From contig OX638322.1 of assembly GCA_951812575.1 (NCBI GenBank), positions 4,902,501-4,966,500 of the forward strand: a stretch of 64,000 nt of DNA, written 5' to 3'. Below the pieces are notes generated by a model. That model did no database searches. It was not told the origin of the DNA and saw only the letters and a program-made list of their open reading frames with translations. Source of the stretch: Candidatus Binatia bacterium (lineage in GTDB: Bacteria > Desulfobacterota > Binatia > Bin18). Of this stretch, positions 58,803 to 64,000 are shown piece by piece; the stretch's first letter is position 1; each line of letters begins with the position of its first letter. A program made the position numbers and the translations under genes.

Positions 58803-61784
58803 TCATTCCCGTGACGCGGGTGTAATCGTCAGTTCAACCCGCTGCCCGTTACGCATGACCGTCATATCGACCGGCTCCTCAACTTTGAGACTTCCGAGGA
58901 CAAAAGTGTAGTCATAGATATTCTCAATCGCCTTGCCTGCCAGCTCACGTACCACATCCCCGGCCCGCACCCCGGCCCGGTCGGCCGGGCCGCCGGTCGC
59001 CACCCCGGAGAGCTTGACCCCGGTGATATTGCCCTGGGCATAATCGGGGATCGTGCCCAGATAGGCCCGCAGACGGCCACGGCTGCCGAGGTGGCGGGGC
59101 TTTTCGATTCGGATATAGTCCGGTGCCGTTGGGCGGCTCGCCAACGAGCGCGTCAAACCGGTCATCAACCGGGTAATGTGTGTGAGCCCGGCATAGTTGA
59201 GCTTTTCTACGGTATCACGCGGCGAGTGGTATTCCGCATGTCCGCCAGTAAACGCGTTCAGAACGGGAACGCCCTTGAGATAGAACGAGGTCGCATCGGT
59301 GGGCAGATAGCTGTCGTTTTGGAGCGTGATGGGCAGACCGATGGGCGCGTTGTGTTGTTCAATTTCCTCGGGCCAGACTGAACTTGAGCCAACGCCTTGC
59401 AGCACCAGGGCGGTATCCAGTCGGCCGACCATGTCCAAATTGAGGTAGGCAGCAATGTCGGAGGAGAGCGTCTGCTGCTCTGTCTGGCCGAAGGTCCTGG
59501 CGAAGTGGTTTGACCCCAGGAGACCCAGCTCTTCGCCGGACCACAAGGCAAACAGGATATCGCGTTTCAGAGCCACCTCGTCTGTGGCTTGTTGCGCGGC
59601 AAGCGTCTGGGCAATACCCAGGACGGCCGCCACGCCGGAAGCATTGTCGTCGGCTCCAAAATGGATATGACCCTTTTCATCCTCGCGGGCCAGTGACCCA
59701 CGCCCCAGACCTGTGCCCAGATGATCGATATGCGCCCCAACCACGACGATACCAGCGTCCGCCGTCCTCTCTGCGGCGCGTAACCGCGTCAGGACGTTAC
59801 GACCCTGGTGTTTCTCCTGCCGAATATCGATCGTCGCCCCGAGCTTCAGACCGCCGAGGCCGAAGCCGGATATGAGTTGGCCGGTATCTAAGGTCTCCTG
59901 GAGTTCTTTTAGCGACCTGCCCGCCTGCCGGAGCCATTCCTCGGCCAGCGCGTCGGTCACGGACACCGCCCCGATGCTGCTACCCGCCAGTGAGGCGTCA
60001 AAGACGAGCGGGACCAATTGCGCCTTGACGGTGATCGTCGGCCCGCTCGCAACGATCAGCCCACGCGCGCCCCGGTCGCGGGCAACCATGGCCTTATAGC
60101 GCAGGCTGGTGTAGCGGTTGAGATGCTGGCGATAGGAGGCATCTATGTCTTCGGGCAGATAGCGCAATACCAAAACCCATTGGTCTTGCACGTCCAGATG
60201 GGCATAGGAGTCATATTCCGGGTGCTCGTCGACAGCCGGAGCGACGATGCCATAGCCGGCAAAGACCACGCCGGCAGGCGCAAAATCGCCCACCTGCGAG
60301 AAGGTCAACGGCCGCCAGTCCGTATCAACGGCATACACAAGGCCCTGATCTGACGCCGACTCGGGCTGTTGTTTCAATACATTCTTCGGACCAAGGGATA
60401 CGCCGGCAGTGAACTCAAAAGACTGAAAAAACGTGCCGTTGTCACCGGCTGGTTCAAGACCGTTTTTTTCTAGCATCGTAGCGACATACTCCGTTGCCAG
60501 CCTTTCGCCGTCCGTTCCCGTGAGCCGTCCGGCCATACGCTCGGAGGCGAGGTCGGAGACGATCCGGCGCAACTCGCACGTTCGCACCTCGTGCGTTCGG
60601 AGGGATGCCGCGCCGCTGGAGTCGAGCCCCAACAGGCAGCGGGCCGCGTCATCATCCCAGTCGGCAAAAAAGAGTTGCGCCTTTTTATCTGCAGTCCGGC
60701 TACTGGTCCACGACAGGTGCTTTCCGTCCGGAGCGAACACCGGCAAGCCGTCAAAGCCGGGGGTATAGGTGACCCGCACCGGATCGGAGCGCCCATCCCT
60801 GTCCACGATATACAGCTCAAAATTCCCAAAACCGTGACGGTTGGTCGTAAAGATCAGATAGTCACCGGACGGATGATAATACGGCGCCCAGGACATGGCC
60901 CCCAGCTTCGTGACCTGCTTTTGATCCGTGCCATCGATACGCATGGTCCAGACTTCGGCTTGGGCACCCTCGAGGGAAAATCGGCGCCAGACCAGACGTT
61001 TGCCATCCGGACTGAAAAACGGCCCGCCATCATAACCTAGCGAGATCGTCAGCCGACGCACGTCTGACCCATCCGCCCGCATGAGGTAGATGTCCATCTG
61101 TGATGACGGGTCTTGCTGAAAGCGCTCTTTCTCCTCGGCTGACAGAGTTGTCACATAGGCGTGGCGATTCGAGGCAAAGGCGATAAACTCGCCGTTCGGA
61201 GACCAGGAAGCCTCGGCATCGTAGCCCTTGGCGGCAGTCAGCTTTCGCAGCTCGCCCCCATTGAGCGGTACTTCAAAAAGGTCGTACTGTTCATCGAAAT
61301 CCCACTCGTAACGCCGCTGTGTGCCCGCACGGCGTTCTTCCAGCTCTGCCTGCTGCTTCTTTTCAGCCTCCGGGTCTTCATGCGTTGAGGCAAACAGGAC
61401 GGTGTCTTGTGAGGGGTGGAACCAGGCGCAGGTCGTCTTGCCGATGCCGGGCGAGACTCGGTGGGTCTGCCCGGTGAAGCGATTCATAACATAAATCTGA
61501 AAAAACGGATTGTCGGGCTGACGTTCACTCTGAAAGATGAGCCGCACGCCATCCGGGCTGAAATAGCCCTCGCCGGCGCGCCTGCCTGCGAAGGTCAGTT
61601 GTCGGATATTGCGCACGAGTTGGGCTTCGTGCCAGGTCTCTGGCGCGGAAGACTGCATGGCTGTCGCACCGGAAGTCGTATGGGGATGTTGGTTGTCTTG
61701 CCGAGTCGGGTCCGCGCGTACCGGATTGGCGGAAAAGATAAGACCCACAACAAAGACGGCGCAGATAATGGCATGACAATTCAT
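58803..61784 (-). CDS. Secreted M28 zinc aminopeptidase with TolB-like propeller and C-terminal PDZ
   Basis: A 993-residue secreted protein. A signal peptide ('AIICAVFVVGLIFSANPVRA', about 5-25) is followed by beta-propeller repeats ('YFSPDGVRLIFQSERQPDN', 'SWSPNGEFIAFASNRH', 'FFSPDGKRLVWRRFS') to about residue 390. A PA-like insert follows. The M28 peptidase has zinc ligands in 'VVVGAHIDHLGTGLG', 'HFGADDNASGVAAVLG', 'LWSGEELGLLGSN', 'YLNLDMVGRLD' and 'GGHAEYHSPRDT'. The PDZ is 'ATGGPADRAGVRAGDVVREL'. It probably degrades or processes peptides in the periplasm or outside the cell. Confidence 0.92.
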   Translation of the reverse strand: MNCHAIICAVFVVGLIFSANPVRADPTRQDNQHPHTTSGATAMQSSAPETWHEAQLVRNIRQLTFAGRRAGEGYFSPDGVRLIFQSERQPDNPFFQIYVMNRFTGQTHRVSPGIGKTTCAWFHPSQDTVLFASTHEDPEAEKKQQAELEERRAGTQRRYEWDFDEQYDLFEVPLNGGELRKLTAAKGYDAEASWSPNGEFIAFASNRHAYVTTLSAEEKERFQQDPSSQMDIYLMRADGSDVRRLTISLGYDGGPFFSPDGKRLVWRRFSLEGAQAEVWTMRIDGTDQKQVTKLGAMSWAPYYHPSGDYLIFTTNRHGFGNFELYIVDRDGRSDPVRVTYTPGFDGLPVFAPDGKHLSWTSSRTADKKAQLFFADWDDDAARCLLGLDSSGAASLRTHEVRTCELRRIVSDLASERMAGRLTGTDGERLATEYVATMLEKNGLEPAGDNGTFFQSFEFTAGVSLGPKNVLKQQPESASDQGLVYAVDTDWRPLTFSQVGDFAPAGVVFAGYGIVAPAVDEHPEYDSYAHLDVQDQWVLVLRYLPEDIDASYRQHLNRYTSLRYKAMVARDRGARGLIVASGPTITVKAQLVPLVFDASLAGSSIGAVSVTDALAEEWLRQAGRSLKELQETLDTGQLISGFGLGGLKLGATIDIRQEKHQGRNVLTRLRAAERTADAGIVVVGAHIDHLGTGLGRGSLAREDEKGHIHFGADDNASGVAAVLGIAQTLAAQQATDEVALKRDILFALWSGEELGLLGSNHFARTFGQTEQQTLSSDIAAYLNLDMVGRLDTALVLQGVGSSSVWPEEIEQHNAPIGLPITLQNDSYLPTDATSFYLKGVPVLNAFTGGHAEYHSPRDTVEKLNYAGLTHITRLMTGLTRSLASRPTAPDYIRIEKPRHLGSRGRLRAYLGTIPDYAQGNITGVKLSGVATGGPADRAGVRAGDVVRELAGKAIENIYDYTFVLGSLKVEEPVDMTVMRNGQRVELTITPASRE

Positions 61785-61889
61785 AGATGGGAATAATACG
61801 TGAGGAAGGGTCAGCAGGCCACGGGGATGTTAGCCTTCTTCGCGGCGCCGTTCACGAGCGCTTCGTGCGGGCATTATGCACCCGACGCG

Positions 61890-62408
61890 TCATACATTTC
61901 TGAACGCGGCATGGTATTTCACCACGCAGCGCTGGCCATTGTGAATACACCGTTCGAAGATTCCGGGTTCCAGTTCCATTGCCATAAACACCTCGTCAGG
62001 AACATTGTATTCACAACGGAGCCCGAACCGGGAGGCCGGTGAAAAACCAAAGCGTGGATAATACTCCGGGTGGCCGAGAACAACGACTGCACGACATGCC
62101 ATCGCTTTGCATCGTGCAAGGCCGGCCCGAACAAGAGCCGAACCTATGCCCTGACGTTGGTGTGCAGGTACCACTGCCATCGGGGCCAACCCCATCATCC
62201 TGAGTCTGGAGTCTGCCGACACCGAGACCGGCGAGAACATGATGTGGCCGACAACTGCCGAGTCTACCTCGGCAACCAGCGAAATGAGCGGTTGGACGCA
62301 CGCGCGCAGCGCTTCAACAAGCTCGGCCTCAGCACGCGTCTCAAAGGCTGCGGCATTGATTTGATAAACTACCGCTCGGTCGTTCTCTTTTTCGGTCCGA
62401 ATGAGCAT
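61890..62408 (-). CDS. GNAT-family N-acetyltransferase (YhbS-like)
   Basis: A 172-residue acetyltransferase. 'RTEAELVEALRACVQPLISL'-like N-terminus ('RAEAELVEALRACVQ'), acetyl-CoA loop 'VVPAHQRQGIGSALVRAGLA', and 'RAVVVLGHPEYYPRFGFSPA' are typical of the YhbS group. Small-molecule or protein target unknown. It is divergent from the selenoprotein candidate, sharing the 86-base gap 62409-62494. Confidence 0.9.
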   Translation of the reverse strand: MLIRTEKENDRAVVYQINAAAFETRAEAELVEALRACVQPLISLVAEVDSAVVGHIMFSPVSVSADSRLRMMGLAPMAVVPAHQRQGIGSALVRAGLARCKAMACRAVVVLGHPEYYPRFGFSPASRFGLRCEYNVPDEVFMAMELEPGIFERCIHNGQRCVVKYHAAFRNV

Positions 62409-62494
62409 AGATCACGTGTACCCCAGCATGCGCACGACTCTTCATAATATACAAAACATTGACCGAACCCGCGCCGAAGCGATACAAACACAGT

Positions 62495-62734
62495 ATGAAA
62501 AAACAGGTTGTCGTCCATTCCACTCCCACCTGAGGCCCATGCGCACTGGCGAAGGAGTTTCTTTCGCAGGCAGGAATAGCATTCACCGCCTATGATGTCA
62601 GTACTGACGTGGCGGCCCAGGAGCGTCTCCGGCAACTCCCAGGCCGGGTCACTTTACCGGTGATTACTGTCGATGATGCAGTCGTTATCGGCTTTCAGAA
62701 GGCCAGGCTTCAAGGGCTGTTGGGAACTGCCTGA
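62495..62734 (+). CDS. Candidate selenoprotein: glutaredoxin/thioredoxin-like with in-frame TGA (UxxC)
   Basis: A 79-residue frame interrupted only by one TGA at 62531-62533 (codon 13). It begins 'MKKQVVVHSTPT', then TGA, then 'GPCALAKEFLSQAGIAFTAY', 'DVSTDVAAQERLRQLPG' and 'RVTLPVITVDDAVVIGF', ending 'LQGLLGTA'. This is a full-length Grx-like fold (beta-strand, CxxC, helix, 'TLPV' cis-Pro, 'GF'). The TGA falls exactly on the first Cys of the redox motif, giving U-G-P-C. A hairpin fitting a bacterial SECIS follows (62540-62572). It is followed by a plus-strand gene with a strong ribosome site. The alternative is a Cys-to-stop pseudogene. Confidence 0.75.
62540..62572 (+). promoter_or_regulatory. 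Putative bacterial SECIS hairpin downstream of the TGA
   Basis: Six bases after the TGA a stem begins: 'tgc' with 'gca', a 3-base bulge, 'ctg' with 'cag', one bulged G, then 'cgaagg' with 'ctttcg' (one G-U pair). The apical loop is AGTTT with G as its second base. The loop starts 22 bases after the TGA. The loop position and G placement fit the bacterial SECIS rules as I recall them (loop about 16-37 bases from UGA, G in the first two loop bases). Confidence 0.6.
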
Positions 62735-62760
62735 AGGCGGGAGGAGAAGGAGGTTACAAT

Positions 62761-62979
62761 ATGCAGGATACCGAAGAGTATGAGGGCTTTTACATTGAGC
62801 CGCGCTCGAAACAACTCGATAGCGGCGCGTGGAAACCCGTGGCCCGGGTCTTTCGGCTCATCGATGGGGTGGTCGATGAATTTTATCCGCTCCGGGAAAC
62901 TGAGCAAACCTTTGCCAGCGAAGAAGAAGCCGACGGATATGCCCTTCAGACCGGCAAAGAGTGGGTGGACCGCAATTAG
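62761..62979 (+). CDS. Small conserved hypothetical protein next to the selenoprotein
   Basis: A 72-residue acidic protein with a strong 'gaggagaaggaggttacaat' leader before the ATG. It starts 26 bases after the selenoprotein candidate and is probably co-transcribed. 'EYEGFYIEPRSKQLDSGAWK' and 'SEEEADGYALQTGKEWVDRN' are the recognisable ends; the tail resembles the ends of small HlyU-like or DUF-type proteins, but I cannot name the family. No TM or signal. Confidence 0.72.
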   Translation: MQDTEEYEGFYIEPRSKQLDSGAWKPVARVFRLIDGVVDEFYPLRETEQTFASEEEADGYALQTGKEWVDRN

Positions 62980-63086
62980 CCCGATTGGGGAGGTCGCGGG
63001 AGGCGGCCGGATGAATCAGGGCAGGTTGCACTAGTACAGGTATTATTAACCCCTAACCAATTAACCCCTAACCATAAGGAGGCAGT

Positions 63087-63389
63087 ATGGCGTACGTATT
63101 TGCACACATCAAACTCCGAGCGGGCAAGGTCCAGAAATTTACGGAAATGCTCAGCTCGCTGGCCCCGCTGGTAGAAAAACACGGCGGCTGGAAGCTCCAC
63201 GGGAGTTATTTCAACGTCATCGGTCGCTTGAACACCGTGGTTGACGTGTGGGAGGTCCCGGATGCCAACTCGGTCCAGACGACCTTGGAAATCGCGTCTC
63301 AGGATCCCGAGTTCCAGAAATGGGTGCCGGTGATTGAAGAGTGTATTGAGGACGAAACCCTGCAGGTGTTGACCAAGTTGCCCGTGTAA
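63087..63389 (+). CDS. Small ferredoxin-like fold protein (Lrp/AsnC ligand-binding or NIPSNAP-type)
   Basis: A 100-residue dimeric alpha+beta-barrel-type protein. It starts 'MAYVFAHIKLRAGKVQKFTE' (a beta-strand then helix), then 'HGGWKLHGSYFNVIGRLNTV' and 'VDVWEVPDANSVQTTLEIAS'. This matches the Lrp ligand-binding or NIPSNAP/EthD-like fold. No DNA-binding domain. Strong 'aaggaggcagt' ribosome site before the ATG. Could be a small enzyme or ligand sensor. Confidence 0.8.
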   Translation: MAYVFAHIKLRAGKVQKFTEMLSSLAPLVEKHGGWKLHGSYFNVIGRLNTVVDVWEVPDANSVQTTLEIASQDPEFQKWVPVIEECIEDETLQVLTKLPV

Positions 63390-63414
63390 GCTTTGGAAGG
63401 GGTGCTGAATACCC

Positions 63415-63500
63415 CTTATCCCTTCGACAAGCCTGTCTTGAGCGCAGGTGAAAGGCCAGGGCAGGCTCGGTCCCTCTCCCCTGGTGGGAGAGGGGGTCTG
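63415..63500. repeat. Compound dispersed repeat between the NIPSNAP-like and fumarase genes
   Basis: 'cccttcgacaagcctgtctt' (with 'gagcgcaggtgaaag') is followed by 'tccctctcccctggtgggag' plus 'aggggg', a hairpin of the same family as 6305-6352. The first half resembles the sequence at 21503-21525. Confidence 0.7.
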
Positions 63501-63521
63501 TACGGTAGGCTGGACGAGTGA

Positions 63522-64000
63522 CTAAGTCTTCGGGCCGGTCATCTCCGCTGGCCGCACCCACTCTTCATATTGTTCAGCGGTGACGTGGCCAAGCGCCAAG
63601 GCTGCTTCCCGCAGATTCGTCCCGTCTTTGTGCGCCTTCTTGGCAATCTCGGCTGCCTTCTCATACCCGATATGCGGGTTGAGTGCCGTCACTATCATCA
63701 AGGAGCTCCCCAGGTGCTCCTCAATCGTTGGCAGGTTGGGCTCGATACCGACCGCGCAGTGATCGTTGAAGGCGCCACACGCGTCAGCGATGAGCTGAAT
63801 GGACTCGAGGAGATTGTGGACCATCACGGGTTTAAAGACATTCAGCTGAAAGTTGCCCTGTGAACCAGCAAAGGCAACGGCCGCGTCGTTGCCGAACACC
63901 TGCACGGCCACCATCGTTATTGCTTCCGGCTGCGTCGGGTTGACTTTGCCCGGCATGATGGAGGAACCTGGTTCGTTCTCCGGAATCAGTATCTCTCCAA
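63522..64000 (-). CDS. fumC: Class II fumarate hydratase, C-terminal part (5' end outside window)
   Basis: At least 159 codons of a fumarase/aspartase-superfamily lyase. The family signature G-S-S-x-M-P-x-K-x-N is seen as 'GSSIMPGKVNPTQPEAITMV'. 'GNFQLNVFKPVMVHNLLESI' and 'ALNPHIGYEKAAEIAKKAHK' follow, and the end is 'LGHVTAEQYEEWVRPAEMTG', as in class II fumarases (fumarate + water to malate). The frame is open through base 64000, so the gene starts beyond the window; the ATG at 63956 is internal. Confidence 0.94.
   Translation of the reverse strand, partial: GEILIPENEPGSSIMPGKVNPTQPEAITMVAVQVFGNDAAVAFAGSQGNFQLNVFKPVMVHNLLESIQLIADACGAFNDHCAVGIEPNLPTIEEHLGSSLMIVTALNPHIGYEKAAEIAKKAHKDGTNLREAALALGHVTAEQYEEWVRPAEMTGPKT

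Noticed and set aside
62534..62734. Calling the Grx-like reading frame a simple pseudogene
   Set aside because: Possible, but the stop lies exactly on the redox Cys, the rest of the frame is undamaged and a SECIS-like hairpin follows, so selenocysteine is the better explanation.

Overview
The window reads as chromosomal DNA from a Gram-negative bacterium of fairly high GC (about 58-60 % by eye). The evidence is two RND tripartite efflux systems with outer-membrane lipoprotein channels, an LspA and several secreted or lipoprotein signals. The gene mix (four luciferase-like flavin oxidoreductases, paired acyl-CoA dehydrogenases, ACMSD-type amidohydrolase, SRPBCC proteins, many dispersed palindromic repeats, a probable selenoprotein) resembles uncultured deltaproteobacteria-like or Tectomicrobia/Binatota-type genomes. 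That placement is inference only. TGA is used as an ordinary stop by many genes, so the genetic code is standard. I saw no rRNA, tRNA, CRISPR array or complete insertion sequence.

Layout. 1-5.6 kb: RND efflux operon (adaptor, pump, outer-membrane channel). 5.7-13.3 kb: mixed housekeeping and envelope genes (YceI, RCK potassium channel, NCS2-like permease, Sel1-repeat protein, lspA, RidA-like, YcgN-like, a luciferase-like enzyme). 13.4-19.9 kb: five-gene minus-strand operon with an ABC ATPase, a large FtsX permease, an AttH/CrtC-like lipocalin protein, an SRPBCC-epimerase fusion and a DUF4149-like membrane protein. 20-27.6 kb: small membrane proteins, then a second RND operon on the minus strand. 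27.7-32.7 kb: MaoC, quinone-oxidoreductase-like and luciferase-like genes, a VapBC-type pair, a methyltransferase, DUF2442 beside a relic of DUF4160, and a GFA protein.

32.7-42.6 kb is a catabolic block. The minus-strand half carries a luciferase-like oxidoreductase, an alpha/beta hydrolase, an amidohydrolase and a two-domain extradiol-dioxygenase-like protein. The plus-strand half carries a small antitoxin-like protein with a retropepsin, a MetE-like protein, both subunits of a hydroquinone 1,2-dioxygenase, another luciferase-like enzyme and an FAD monooxygenase. It looks built to open aromatic rings. 42.6-49.4 kb is a repeat-rich, decayed stretch: an antitoxin read-through into a repeat, an acyl-CoA dehydrogenase pair, NudC, a type ISP restriction relic, a GIY-YIG nuclease bracketed by repeats, and a DUF29 relic. 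49.4-58.8 kb: esterase, ParA with a convergent CHAD protein, a Klenow-like DNA polymerase, a secreted Cys-rich protein, a DUF4143-type ATPase with a perfect 32-bp palindrome at its start codon, a HAD phosphatase and a metallophosphoesterase. 58.8-64 kb: a secreted M28/PDZ peptidase, GNAT, the selenoprotein candidate, two small proteins and the C-terminal part of a class II fumarase.

The most notable single observation is at 62495-62734. A complete glutaredoxin/thioredoxin-like reading frame has an in-frame TGA exactly where the first cysteine of the CxxC motif belongs, followed at the right distance by a foldable hairpin. This fits a UxxC selenoprotein that ordinary gene calling would miss.
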